Shown here: piece by piece, positions 11,217 through 23,320 of the stretch | Numbering within the stretch: the first letter of the stretch is position 1 | Layout: each line of letters begins with the position of its first letter | Source: Batillaria attramentaria | Lineage: Eukaryota; Mollusca; Gastropoda; Batillariidae | NCBI GenBank assembly: GCA_018292915.2 | Contig: JACVVK020000289.1 | Location: 611,001-675,000, forward strand | DNA length: 64,000 bases | Direction of reading: 5' to 3' | Made by a program: the position numbers and the translations under genes | The notes under the pieces: model-generated | What the model was told of the DNA's origin: nothing | The model's database searches: none | The model's input: only the letters and a program-made list of their open reading frames with translations

Positions 11217-13078
11217 ATGACAATGATGCTGAAGACTATCGCCATGTGTCTGCTGCTGGGCTTGGTGTCCGCCCAGGCCCCACCCCCGGACCAGCAGACC
11301 GCGAACCAGCAGCCGCCCCTTCCCGCCAACCTTCAGGCGCTGGTCGACCAGATCCAGGCTCTGCCAGAGGACGAACTGCAGCAGTTCATGGGCGCTCTCC
11401 GTGATGTGCTGCCGGTATGTGTACACTAGTCAAGGACTGACCACCTCACATATAGCGGCGTCGATGCATCTGGCAGGATGAGCAACTCCGACAGTGCCAA
11501 AAATGAGTCTCCCACTGATGCTGCCACTGTACAGTCACTCCAGCCTGTGGTCTTGCCAAAGTGTATTTTAGAGTTTTGTAATCCTGTAAAGTCGCCAGCG
11601 ACAACGTTCGAATTGCACCGAGACGGCCGGTTGGTATATATATAGGCTGCTTCTTTCAAACGCGTCGCTTCAATACTACTAATAATAAATTTCATTTATA
11701 TAGCGCACTTCTCAGACACAGTGACTCACTGCGCTAACACACGTCACTCATACACATTCATACCATACAGACCAACACGTCAATCAATACATAGAGACCT
11801 ATCAGTTGAAGGGCTGTTCAAATAAGTGGGTTTTCAGTGCAGATCTGAAGGCTGATAAATGTGGTTGTTGTCTCAACCCCATAGGCAGAGAGTTCCAGAC
11901 TGTAGGGGTGGCGAACCGGAAACATCGTTCACCATAAGTTTTCAAGTTTATCTTAGGGATTTTGAGTAGCTTGTTCATTCGATGAGCGGAGGGTACGGGA
12001 CGGAATGTAGGTGCAGAGTGAAGCAGACAGATAAGGCGGGAGAGTATCATCGAAATGACGATAGGCAAGAACTGCCAGCTTGTACTGGATGCGGAAACTG
12101 ACTGGCAGCCAGTGCAGTGATTTCAAGAGCGGTATGATGTGGTCTCGCGTGCCTGTAGTGGGCGGCAGGCGCATGTTTTGGTTCACGTTTTGGCTCATAG
12201 TCATAGCAACGACAGCCCCCAAAATGGTTCATATTTGACTTAAGAGACTACTATAGAATGCAACACACTGACATTTGATGGCCGCGTGAGCAAAGAAGAC
12301 TCAGCCTTCCGTAAACGATGTCCGTCATTTCCCTTGTCGACTGCTGCGTGTCGCACAAACACAGGTTCGAGTATGGCCCTTATACTGTGCCTTTGCCGGT
12401 CTTCAGTCCGCTCAACGCAAAATGTAATGTGTCTGTGGCCGGCTGTACTTGTACGTGTGTCTATAAGTGATGTGATGCTAAACGCCACCAGACAACAATT
12501 ATCTGCGAGACAAAAACATCTTAAATGAATGTTAGCATTTGCACAGTTTGTTTGTCAGTGTATGTACCGCCGCTTTTGCTCTTTCCCAGCCCCCACCAAC
12601 TGATTCGCAACGACCCCAGCAACAACAACAACCACCACCATCTGGGGATTTCCAACAACAGCAACCACCATCTGGGGGTTTCCAGCAACAGGAACCACAG
12701 CCACAGGGGGGGTTCCAGCAACAGGGACCACAATCTGGGGGTTTCCAGCAACAGCAACGACCACCACAAGGGGGTTTCCAGCAACAGGGACGACCGTCTG
12801 GAGGTTTCCAGCAACAGGGACCACCACCACGGGGGGGTTTCCAGCAACAGGGACCACCGCAGGGGGGTTTCCAGCAACAGGGACGACCATCTGGGGGCTT
12901 CCAGCAACAGGGACCACCACAGGGGGGTTTCCAGCAACAGGGACCACCACAGGGGGGTTTCCAGCAACAGGGACCACCACAGGGGGGTTTCCAGCAACAG
13001 GGACCACCACAGGGGAGTTTCCAGCAACAGGGACCACCGCAGGGGGGTTTCCAGCAACAACAACAGCGCCCTTTCTAA
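11217..13078 (+). CDS. Gene 1: secreted Gln/Pro/Gly-rich decapeptide-repeat protein
   Basis: Spliced coding sequence: 11217-11414 (66 codons) and 12590-13078 (162 codons plus TAA). The junction is phase 0, with donor CCG|GTATGT and acceptor TTTCCCAG|CCC. The 228-residue product has a signal peptide (about residues 1-19, hydrophobic core CLLLGLV, likely cut VSA|Q leaving N-terminal Gln). A Pro/Gln linker and a ~30-residue amphipathic helix ([18 protein letters not shown]) follow, then 14 tandem copies of a ~10-residue unit with consensus [10 protein letters not shown], ending QQQRPF. The mature part has no Cys. Three in-frame ATGs occur (11217, 11223, 11226); paralogues begin at the position equivalent to 11226. 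I know no named family with this layout. A secreted structural, mucous, adhesive or matrix role would fit the composition but is not shown. Confidence 0.8.
11680..12155 (-). mobile_element. L2/CR1-like LINE 3' fragment in gene 1 intron 2
   Basis: Minus-strand readings contain '[20 protein letters not shown]' and '[20 protein letters not shown]', the conserved C-terminal end of L2/CR1-type ORF2. They lie in two frames, so a frameshift is present. An (AATA)n tail lies at the left edge. Gene 2's intron 2 has matching flanking sequence on both sides without this insert, so it entered after the two genes separated. Confidence 0.75.
12631..13062 (+). repeat. Coding minisatellite of gene 1
   Basis: Tandem ~30-bp units (TTCCAGCAACAGGGACCACCACAGGGGGG type) encode the decapeptide. 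Units near 12901-13020 are almost identical and earlier ones are more diverged, as expected if the array grows by slippage or unequal exchange at its 3' side. All frames of this block lack stops because the unit does, so antisense and +1 open frames here are not evidence of genes. Confidence 0.9.
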
Positions 13079-13157
13079 GCAGACCGGACCAAGCGAGCAA
13101 CAGTCTTATGAAAATCAGGTGAGTGGCAGGATTTTCTGCTTCGGGTGAATGGCTTCT

Positions 13158-13433
13158 TGTTTTGTTGTTGTTGTTGTTGTTGTTGTGGTTTGCTATTGTT
13201 ATTTTTTGTTGTTACTGCTGTTTATTTGTTTGTTTTGTTACTATTTTTGTTGTTGTTGTTTTTCGTTGTTGTTGTTTTCTTTCCCTTCTTTGATTTTGCT
13301 GTTATTTGATCGTTCTAGTGACATAGTAATACTGTAGTGTAGCGAGGACAAAATGGAAGACAGGCCTGAGCGCCTACCTCATTAATATTTTATGCTTAAA
13401 AAATAAAGTTTCATTTCATTTCATTTCATTTCG
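13158..13433 (+). mobile_element. GTT-rich tract and retroposon 3' end in gene 1's 3' intron
   Basis: A GTT-rich low-complexity run (13158-13300) is followed by 'TAGCGAGGACAAAATGGAAG' and a 3' end of the form AAAAAATAAAGTTTCATTTCATTTC with (TTTCA)n. The same pair (GTT-rich run, then this 3' end) follows gene 2 at 21510-21985 and is repeated in the array, so it was present before the genes duplicated. Confidence 0.6.
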
Positions 13434-13760
13434 AACGCACCAGTTCTGGGAGCTTTAGGCTTTTTTCTACACAACGTTTTTCTTCAAACAGCCTTTGCAC
13501 ATAAAAGTGCCCCTGTACGCTTGAAATGCTTTCTAACACTGAAAAACATGAGAGAAAAGTTTAGACACATGGCCGTAGGGAAGAAAAAAACCGCTAGGCT
13601 GATTATCTCGATGATTCGATGGCGGATTCTGGCACTAAAACGGCTCAAAATGAGTACTATATTTCTTGTGTGTTTTGTTTTGTTTTTTAATGCAGAAAAA
13701 AAGGCTTCAGTCAGTCCGTATCCAGTACCCGTCTTTCATTTCTCGTACGTCTTGCGCGCG

Positions 13761-13765
<5 letters not shown>

Positions 13766-13841
<76 letters not shown>
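13766..13841. repeat. (GT)n microsatellite
   Basis: A GT run downstream of the candidate exon 4 of gene 1, in the position of the longer tract at 22547 in gene 2. Confidence 0.9.
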
Positions 13842-13843
<2 letters not shown>

Positions 13844-14028
13844 CATCATCGTGTGTGTGTGTTTATGTCTTGGAGTGTGTCGAGTGTGTGTAGGTGGCAA
13901 GGAACCCTCGACTTATCCTGGGGATACGGAATGTTTCGTGTCATATTTATATTATTACTTTGATTTCATCATTCGTGTGATAAGACACGTGTCTAGGAGG
14001 TAAAAAAAAAAGGTCTGCATTTGTTGCG

Positions 14029-14201
14029 GGGAGCCGGGATGGCCGAATGGTAGAGCGTAGGACTTTCAATGCTCGGGTCGTGAGTTCGAATCCCGGCTGG
14101 GGCCAAATAGTTGTGCTGGCCCTTTTCTCGTTGCCCCGTCTTTGATATCACCCATACGTGATGGAAAAGGACGTTAAACTCCCAAGCACCCACTCACGCG
14201 C
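14029..14201 (+). mobile_element. tRNA-derived SINE (family A), full length, 14-bp TSD
   Basis: It begins GGGAGCCGGGATGGCCGAATG and has A box, B box (GAGTTCGAATCCC) and body as in the 3971 copy. The duplication CTGCATTTGTTGCG flanks it at 14015-14028 and 14202-14215. It sits directly upstream of the acceptor of gene 1's last exon (AG at 14222-14223), so the right-hand TSD copy supplies part of the acceptor region. Confidence 0.92.
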
Positions 14202-14499
14202 CTGCATTTGTTGCGTGTTTCAGATCCAGCAATTCACCTCAAGATGACGGATAAGGAACGTGAATGTTGACGTCATTTGACCGCGGCCGGAAACCAACGT
14301 CACCCATCACTTGTAGGTTGACTGTTTGCACTGCTGTGTGTCACATAAGACTGTCGAGACTAATGGTGAATAAAACTTTGGAAAAGTATTCTGCCTTACA
14401 GTTTCGTTTCTTGATTATTTGTTGCTTTGCTGTGACGAATGGCTTCAAATTTGACGACCGCACAACCTACTTGGTTACCGCGTAGGTCAGTACGTAGGT

Positions 14500-14948
14500 A
14501 TTAATAATAATAATAATAATGAGTATTGTATAGGCGCTTTACCCAATTTCATGAATTGGCTCAAAGCGCCGCGAACTGAACCCAACACGCACGCTCACGT
14601 GAATCACACGCATTCTCTCACACTGGACACATAACAATCACGTGGTGCGAAGGGTCAGCACAGCTAATTAAATTTCGGAATTTAGAATTGCATTTATTTT
14701 TCAAATTTGGTGGGTTGGGTTGGGTTGTTTTTGAGTTTAACGTCCTTTTCCACCACCAAATTTGGTAGGCTGAACATTTCCAAAGCAGAGGGGGAGGAAG
14801 CGGGAGTACCCGGAGAGAACCCCCGACGATCGGCCCAAATGAACGGTGCCACATACGAGAAGGAAAAATTCTTTGCCCCGAGTGGGACTCGAACCCCTGA
14901 CCTCTCGCATTGGTGACAAGTCTCTTAACCACTACACCACCGACCGCC
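14500..14948 (-). mobile_element. SINE family B carrying a nested truncated SINE A
   Basis: Minus-strand SINE B with its tRNA-like head at the right end (B box GGGTTCGAGTCCC near 14885-14900) and an (AAT)n tail at 14502-14520. Inside it, about 14711-14754 is the 3' end of a SINE A (AACGTCCTTTTCCACCAC on plus). It is bracketed by CAAATTTGGT direct repeats (14702-14711 and 14755-14764), so a 5'-truncated SINE A copy inserted into SINE B. Confidence 0.8.
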
Positions 14949-14949
14949 C

Positions 14950-15700
14950 CAAGCTAGGTAAGCTAGTGTTTTAACGCCCCCCCCCCCCCCTCTCCTCCCA
15001 CAGAAGTGATTGGACAGGCAGGTTATGTGGAAAAACGGACAGCTATCCTACGGGAACGGGCGAACAATCCAGCTGAAGGCGATTCAGTCCAGGCAGACTA
15101 GGGAGCCTGTGATTTGGTGTGTCCTTGTCTGTGACGAACCTGTTACACAAAGTGATCCAGCTATTCAATCAAAGGAAACTGGTGAGATGAAACTGCTCGA
15201 AACAGTTCCGTTATGCGATGAAACAGTTTCTATCTGCTGTTGCTGTGATTTGAGGGGGACAACTTGGAAGGGAAAACTGTACAAGGATATAGAAAGAAAG
15301 AAAAAACAACCATCAAACTAACCAACCAAACATTTGTATAGGCATCTGTGGCAGAATTCGAACGTGTATACACGTGTATACGAGTACACTTAACATTGCG
15401 CTTGCAAAAAGACTCATACAAACAAATACAGCTGACTGGAAATTAATCAGAGCGCTTTTATATACAGACTAGCCAACAAGATGGTCACAACACCTGAGAG
15501 AGAGAGAGAGAGAGAGAGATTCCGTTTGTCTTGTTTGTCTCAGCGTACGACATGTGTCCTGACTAGTATTGATTTCAATACTGTAAGACGGGCCGCGTAT
15601 TTGCTAAATAAATAGTTTCGTCGATAAAACACCTGCCGTGATTCAGCTTTTCATGTCTAAATACACAGGCGTTTGGCCACATGGTCCGATATTCACAGTT
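14950..15700. other. Conserved 3' flank of gene 1, no gene
   Basis: The part at about 15000-15265 aligns with 23410-23710 and part with 28000-28120, including 'CAGCTGAAGGCGATTCAGTCCA' and 'GTTACACAAAG', so it is flanking DNA duplicated with the genes. Its open frame is not conserved among the copies. A C-run (14978-14989) and a (GA)n run (15497-15519) are present. Confidence 0.55.
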
Positions 15701-15701
15701 A

Positions 15702-16088
15702 CAGGGGCGGTCGGTGGTCTAGTGGTTAAGGCTTAGTCACCAGTGCGAGAGGTCAGGTTCGAATCCCACTCGGGGCGAAGAATTTTTCTTTCTCCTGTGT
15801 GGCACCGTTCATTCGGGCCGATCATCGGGGGTTCTCTCCGTGTACTCCGGCTTCCTCCCCCCTCTGCTTTGGAAATGTTCAGCCCACAAAATTAAAAAAA
15901 TAAATTCAATTGTAAATTCCGGAAGCTGGCCCATCGCACCGCGTAATTGTAATGTGTTCATGTCCAGTGTGTGAGAGAATGCGCGTGATTCACATGAGCG
16001 TGCGTGTTGGGTTCAGCTCGAGGCGCTTTGAGCCAAATATTTGTGATAAAGCGCCTATATTAATGCACTTATTATTATTATTATTATT
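15702..16088 (+). mobile_element. SINE family B, best-preserved copy
   Basis: tRNA-like head GGCGGTCGGTGGTCTAGTGG, B box GGTTCGAATCCCAC, a body with GGGGGTTCTCTCCGTGTACT, and a 3' block with GGCGCTTTGAGCCAAAT ending in (ATT)n. It is ~385 bp long. The (ATT)n end matches the tails of L2/CR1-like fragments here, suggesting the SINE shares its 3' end with a partner LINE. Confidence 0.85.
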
Positions 16089-16134
16089 GTAATATTATCA
16101 CTCGATGTCCCGAGGTTTTCAAAGCCGCTCTCAG

Positions 16135-16440
16135 CAGCGGAGTTAAACTAGAGTTACTGCGTATCGTACCCTACTGCCAAAACCATCAGCAAGCATCTCA
16201 GTGTCTACAATATGCACCAGACTGACAGGTACCTCACCATCTCAACAGGTCTGACCAGATCTTTCTGTTCAGACTGAGAACAAGGCATGATAGGCTGAAT
16301 GCACCACATGTGCAGCAAACTGAAAATTAGCCAGTCAGAGATGTGCCCCTGTGACACAGCCCCGATGACCACAGAACACCTTCTCCTAAACTGCCCACTG
16401 CACGATGGTCCCACATGAGCCATATGGCCACAGCCAACGT
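16135..16440 (+). mobile_element. Decayed LINE ORF2 C-terminal fragment
   Basis: Plus-strand reading gives 'DQIFLFRLRTRHDRLNAP' and, after a frameshift, 'MCPCDTAPMTTEHLLLNCPL'. This is the Cys/His-type C-terminal motif (CxC...H....C) found at the end of several non-LTR ORF2 proteins. It contains stops and frameshifts and is dead. Confidence 0.65.
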
Positions 16441-16773
16441 CCATGAGGGACAAACACTATGGCGACGAGGACCCGTATGTAAAAGTCGAGGTTAGGGATT
16501 TTAGCCCCGGGTTAAAGTCTAACCTCGAACTAAATTAGCTCTAGGGTTAAATTTTCTGTTGCTTTTTTAAGTTGTTTCTCTATAGAGAAACAACTTTATG
16601 CGATGGGGCACATTTTGCTACGCGCAGCAGCAAGTTTCAGTAGTACAAAACAAGGCTGTGACGTTTCTCCACACAATACATACTTTCGCGCACACTGTGA
16701 CGTAACGAAATCTGCGTCATAGACACTTGACGTGCACACTATGCTGCTGCGTTCTGTTTGGCGGGAGTTGTGA

Positions 16774-16778
<5 letters not shown>

Positions 16779-16849
<71 letters not shown>
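16779..16849. repeat. (GT)n microsatellite inside the palindrome-headed element
   Basis: A pure GT run. Related elements at 25758 and 62516 carry a GT tract at the same relative position. Confidence 0.9.
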
Positions 16850-16850
<1 letters not shown>

Positions 16851-17733
16851 ACGGATGTAATGATGGCTATCTCCTAAACCACCTCGCTGGAGGCCTTTTT
16901 ACTTTGAGATAAAATGGGAATTCACCTTCTCCAGAGCTACCTTTCACGATTTTTAGCCTGCCGCATTTTCAGAAGAGTTATCGCCGATTTTACAAAATCG
17001 GTCATGTTACGAAATTTTTCGAAAAAGTTGTTCAAATTCCTTCATTTTCTAGACTTTGGAAGTTCACCCAATCACACTGCCTGTATTCGTGCTACAGCTC
17101 TGTAGCTCTGACTGGTTTTGTGTAAAAAAAAATATTTCCGAGGTAGGGGTGGTTTGCACATAAGATCAAATATCTATGAAAAGACTACTGCAAATTACTT
17201 ATCATCCCGGCGTTTTTGTCTAGTGTGACAACTGCACATATGACAGGAACTACTGCACTATTATAGCTTTAGCATTAAGAATAACTGAACTTTTAGATAA
17301 ACATAACTTTTTCAAGTTTCTGCGAGAATCACCGGTCAAAAGACTTCAAAATTTGCGATTTCATAAGTACAGTCCAAGGTATTCTAGTCCACGTTTCACC
17401 AGCCCTCTAGATCTTCCAGATTTTATGTAAATATTAATTCAGCCAGGGAAGTCACAAAAGCAACAGGGAAATCACAAGACATGCACAAGCATCATCTGTC
17501 ATACCACCAGTGTGAAGCTGACGTCAAACGCTTAGTTCACAGACAAAATCAGCAAGTATCGTCACTGCCTCCGACATTTCACCAGCCCTCTAGATCATCC
17601 AGATTTCATGTGAAAAATAATTCAATCGGGGAAGCCACAAAGCCAACAGGGAAATCACAAGACATAAACAAGCTTCCTCAGACGATCGCAGTGCTAGAGA
17701 CTGACGTCAAAATGTTTAGTGCACGGAATTGAC

Positions 17734-17739
<6 letters not shown>

Positions 17740-17800
<61 letters not shown>
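17740..17800. repeat. (CT)n microsatellite
   Basis: A pure CT run inside the same palindrome-headed element. Confidence 0.92.
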
Positions 17801-17804
<4 letters not shown>

Positions 17805-17864
17805 GATGACCTGCGTGAGGCTGACGTGAAACGTTTAGTTCACGGAACTGACCGACCTCTCTCT

Positions 17865-18045
17865 GGGGAGCCAGGGTGGCCGAATGGTAGAGCGTTGGAC
17901 TTTCAATGCTCGGGTCGTGAGTTCGAATCCCGGCTGGGGCCAAATATAATATTTGTGCTGGCCTTTTTCTCGTTGCCCCGTCTTTGATATCACCCTTATC
18001 TGGTGGCAAAGGACGTTAAACTCCTAGACACCAACCCACCCACAC
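17865..18045 (+). mobile_element. tRNA-derived SINE (family A), full length
   Basis: It begins GGGGAGCCAGGGTGGCCGAA, with A and B boxes and body as in the 14029 copy. A short CCTCTCTCT duplication flanks it (17856-17864 and 18046-18054). It is nested inside the palindrome-headed element, which is nested in a MITE: three layers. Confidence 0.85.
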
Positions 18046-18581
18046 CCTCTCTCTGTCTCTCCCCCCCCCCCCCCGGCCCCACCACTAGTCACGTGGCTAA
18101 TCGGTCGAGGTCGTAGAGGATCTAGTGTCATTGGTAGAGCTTGGAGAGGGGAGAACCGGCAACAATAACAACAAAACAGACAAAATAAAATGAAGTTTGG
18201 AGAAACAACTTTGTAGGACGGGGCCGTTCCTCCTTGTTTTTGTTTAACCAGGAAGCGTGTCTATTCCACCATGGTGCCTAAGCTGTTAGAGGAGGAATTT
18301 TTTCTACCTTTCTTCGCTTCCTTTTTTTTTTATTTAATTTTGTTTTGGGTTTGTTTTGTTTTGTCCTAGTCTGGGTTAGGCCCTTAGCGGTGGGTTAAAT
18401 TAACCTCGAGTTTTACATGCGGGCCCTAGAGGCCGTCCTGCATGCGTGAGCACAACTGGCGTCCCTATCTGAAGAAGTGGTCGATGAAGAAGAAGAAGAA
18501 GAAGAACATATAGCAACATGGCTGTTTCTTCGCTTGGCAGCTTTGTAGAACTAGAAAACAACTCACGATGGTGAATATCAC

Positions 18582-18658
18582 ATAATAATAATAATAATAA
18601 TAAATTGTTCTTGTATGGCGCAGAAAGTCTGCCCAAGAGCCGGAGCACTCAGTGCGCG

Positions 18659-18708
<50 letters not shown>

Positions 18709-18712
18709 CGAC

Positions 18713-18760
<48 letters not shown>

Positions 18761-19140
18761 CGGACGTGGGATACAGGGGAGGATACAGTAAAAAATTTAG
18801 TTGAAAGCTTGCCGAAACAGATAGGTTTTAAGGTGTGCCTTGAACTGTGACAGAGTAGGGAGATTCCTAAGTGAGACGGGCAGAGAGTTCCAGATTTGGG
18901 GAGCAGAGTAACTGAAGGAACGTTGGCCATAAGTTTTCAGACTGACACGGGGTATTTTTAATAGTTTCTCAGAAGACGAGCGAAGTGAACGGGATGTTTC
19001 ATACGTAGTGAGCTTCTCTGTGAGGTACTGCGGGAGGGATTTGTCGAAATGACGGTAGGCTAGTGTTGCTATTTTATACATGATACGGTATCGAACAGGT
19101 AGCCAGTGTAATTCCTTCAGAAGAGGTGTAACATGGTCAC
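18582..19140 (-). mobile_element. L2/CR1-like LINE 3' fragment
   Basis: A minus-strand frame from 19081 to 18797 reads 'YKIATLAYRHFDKSLPQYL' and 'IWNSLPVSLRNLPTLSQFK' and ends FRQAFN with a stop. It is the intact C-terminal end of an L2/CR1-type ORF2, followed by a 3' UTR holding a (CA)n tract (18661-18756) and an (AAT)n tail (18582-18604). The frame is open, so it is younger than the 11680 copy, but everything 5' is missing. Confidence 0.8.
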
Positions 19141-19316
19141 ATCATACTGGAAGAACCTTTAGCTCATGACTACAAGCAGGCCTCACGTGTTTTACAAAAT
19201 ACAGAATAGTACGAGGTATAAGAAAAAGAAAGACAAACAGTAACAGATGGACAAAAGTAAAACGCATATAAAACGATAGCTTGATCAGTCGTAACTGGGT
19301 TCGCGCACATACGCAC

Positions 19317-19333
19317 GCACGCGCGCGCGCGCG

Positions 19334-19421
<88 letters not shown>
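19317..19421. repeat. (GC)n/(CA)n tract
   Basis: Alternating CGCGCG at about 19320-19335 runs into ~80 bp of CA. Alternating purine-pyrimidine of this kind favours Z-DNA. Confidence 0.9.
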
Positions 19422-19422
<1 letters not shown>

Positions 19423-19696
19423 CGGCTAAGTAGATGCGCATAATCACGACGTAGATGCAAAGAACTGTCACCTACTGACCCGTAGGTTCAAGCCCCAACA
19501 TCAGAACATGTCGACGTGGCTGGTTGTCATCTGGAGACAGTCTGGTTCCACATGAATCGATCTTCAAACTTCGTGCATGTCGTTTTCTGCCAAATCTGCA
19601 AGCTCGTCCTCCAGCCCTGTTTGCTCACATGTCGTTTTGTAGCGTCATTTTGAACCGTGTGTCACGTCGGTAAATTTGCATTTTGCGGGAGTTTCC

Positions 19697-19764
19697 TAAT
19701 AAAAGGTGGAGACAGTGGCAAAGTCTTACTATCTTCCTTCGCTCAAGTATCCTGATCAACAGAG
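19697..19764 (+). promoter_or_regulatory. Gene 2 core promoter and exon 1
   Basis: A TATA-like TAATAAAAGG (19697-19706) is followed by a likely start near 19728 and a donor AGAG|GTAAGT (exon end 19764). Intron 1 is 348 bp and ends in a (GT)n tract. The arrangement mirrors gene 1. The start site is inferred from spacing only. Confidence 0.6.
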
Positions 19765-19992
19765 GTAAGTGAAGTAAGACCCTAGTGCCCTAGGTATAGT
19801 CGGAGTTTGTCTTTCTTTAGCTATTCCTGTTGAAATTGAAACACTTTATCGATGTCATTGAAAACGAACTCAAGTAATAACGAAAGCGAGTGGACAGAGA
19901 GAGAGAGAGAGAGGAGGGGGGGGAGGGGGGGGTTATCACCCATCAGGAGTAGAGGTACTAGATCACAATTTCCAAGTGAGTGCACGCATAAT

Positions 19993-20110
<118 letters not shown>

Positions 20111-20130
20111 AGCTACAATCGGGGACGAAA

Positions 20131-21429
<1,299 letters not shown>

Positions 21430-21948
21430 GCATCTGGCGATCGGACCAAGTGAGCAGCAGTCTTTCTGAAAAGCAGGTCAGTGGCAGGATTTTCTTCTTA
21501 AGGTGCTCGGCTGTTTTGTTGTTGTTATTTTATTGTTGTCGTTGGTGTTTTTTGTTGTTAGTTTGATGGTTTTGTTGTTGTTGTTGTTGTTGTTTTTGTT
21601 TGTTTGTTATTGTTGTTTTTGGGGTTGTTGTTTTTGTTTTGTTTTTTTTGTTTTTTTGTGGGGGGGGGGGTGGTTGGTTGTTTGTTTTTTTTTTTTTTTT
21701 TTTTTTTTGGGGGGGGGGTACTGATTTTGTTGTTGTTGTTGTTTCATTGTTGTCGTTGGGGTTTTTTTTTTGTTAATTTGTTTGTTGTTTTCTTGTAGGG
21801 GCGGGGTATTGTTGTTGTTGTTGTTGTCGGTTCGTTCTTTTTCTTTCTTTGATTGGTTTGTTGTTTGATCGTTCAAGTGACGTAGTATTATTGAAGTATT
21901 ATACCCAGCACAAGATGGAAGACAGGCCTGCTCAACTACCTCTTTTTG

Positions 21949-21980
<32 letters not shown>

Positions 21981-22233
21981 GTTCATTTCACTTCGATTTT
22001 GTCTGTAAGTTGATCGGTCTAATGACGTAGTATTGTAGATGGAAAACAGGCCTGCGCACCTACTTCTTTTTGTCCTTGAAAAAAATGAAAATTTCGTTTC
22101 CTTTGGAAGGCGCCAATTCTAGGAGTGCTAAACGTTTTCTACACAACTTTTCTCTTGTAGCATTTGCGCGTGAAAGTGCCTGTGTACGCTTGACTGAAAT
22201 ACTTTTGTTTCGTACTTCTAACTCTGAAAACTG

Positions 22234-22339
<106 letters not shown>

Positions 22340-22477
22340 ACGTGACAGAAATGTTTAGACTCATGGCCGTCTGAAGAGAAAAAAACATGTTTGGCTGATC
22401 GTCCCCTGATTCGCAGGCGGGTTCTGTCACTAAAATGGCTCAAAATTACGCATATTTGCTTCTTTTTTTTTTCCCAG

Positions 22478-22930
<453 letters not shown>

Positions 22931-23022
22931 CAGTTTTGTTTAGTATTCAGTGTTTAGTTGTTGCTTTGCTGTAACGTACATCTTCAAATTTGAAATCTGT
23001 GCAAGTAGGTAGGTGGGTAGGT

Positions 23023-23143
23023 ACGAACGAACGAACGAAACTTTATTTTACAAGGATAAAAGATAAGGTACACAGACCTGTCTTACATCTTGTCCTTGCT
23101 AAGCTACTTATATATATGTACAAAGTAAGCTCCAGCTAAGTAG

Positions 23144-23198
<55 letters not shown>

Positions 23199-23320
23199 CC
23201 ATGCTACTACATACATATATCAAGCAATACTAGAAAATGACCAATATGTGATGAACAATAGGGGTTAAACAGAGGATGTGATAAGTGAGCAATGCAAATA
23301 AACCTTGAGGAGATGTTTTT
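23023..23320 (-). mobile_element. 3' end of a non-LTR-type element, (CGAA)n tail
   Basis: On the minus strand: ...CAAGGACAAGATGTAAGACAG...CCTTGTAAAATAAAGTTTCGTTCGTTCG, with (GAAC/CGAA)n at 23023-23036. A (CA)n tract (23147-23196) lies upstream in the element. It is non-coding and present in all three units and in the inverted fragment at 6869-6953. Confidence 0.6.

Larger units (their letters stand above)
13696..14395 (+). other. Gene 1 downstream (3'-UTR) exons
   Basis: Exon 3 continues past the stop to a donor AATCAG|GTGAGT (exon end 13118), and the equivalent donor is kept in genes 2 and 3. Candidate exon 4 starts at 13696 after TTAATGCAG; its donor is unclear. The terminal exon starts at 14224 after GTGTTTCAG and has AATAAA at 14369-14374, with the transcript end expected near 14385-14395. 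This 3' block aligns with 22478-22930 (gene 2) and 26864-27355 (gene 3). The exons are supported by conservation of splice signals, not by transcripts. Confidence 0.5.
16569..18232 (+). mobile_element. Palindrome-headed element with GT tract and internal tandem repeats (Helentron/HINE-like)
   Basis: It opens with a perfect 28-bp palindrome (16569-16596), then has a (GT)n tract (16779-16849), a body with 'GAGTTATCGCCGATTTT', two ~183-bp tandem units starting TTTCACCAGCCCTCTAGATC (17393 and 17576), a (CT)n tract and an end carrying GGAGAAACAACTTT, a direct copy of part of the opening palindrome. No transposase is visible. The parts resemble non-autonomous Helentron-type elements. Assignment to that group is inference. 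Confidence 0.6.
16470..18428. mobile_element. MITE copy split by a later insertion
   Basis: The left half (16470-16568) and right half (18233-18428) align with the two halves of the intact MITE at 10158-10439, including the termini ACCCGTATGTAAAAGTC and GAGTTTTACATGCGGGCCC. About 1.66 kb of unrelated DNA lies between them, inserted at a T-rich site. Confidence 0.82.

Noticed and set aside
12521..13148. Antisense and +1-frame open reading frames over gene 1 exon 3 (180-207 residues)
   Set aside because: They follow from a 30-bp repeat unit with no stop in those frames. Splice phase, signal peptide and paralogue alignment support only the GGFQQQ frame.
14040..14110. tRNA gene-like sequences with A and B boxes
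   Set aside because: The boxes belong to SINE heads: they lead into a conserved SINE body, have TSDs and do not fold into a full acceptor stem with a terminator.
15010..15321. A 103-residue plus-strand frame downstream of gene 1
   Set aside because: The homologous flanks of genes 2 and 3 do not keep the frame or the residues.
21511..21880. Leu/Val/Phe-rich or Asn/Thr/Lys-rich frames over the GTT-rich tract after gene 2
   Set aside because: Compositional artefact of (GTT)n and homopolymer runs; reading frames differ between array copies.
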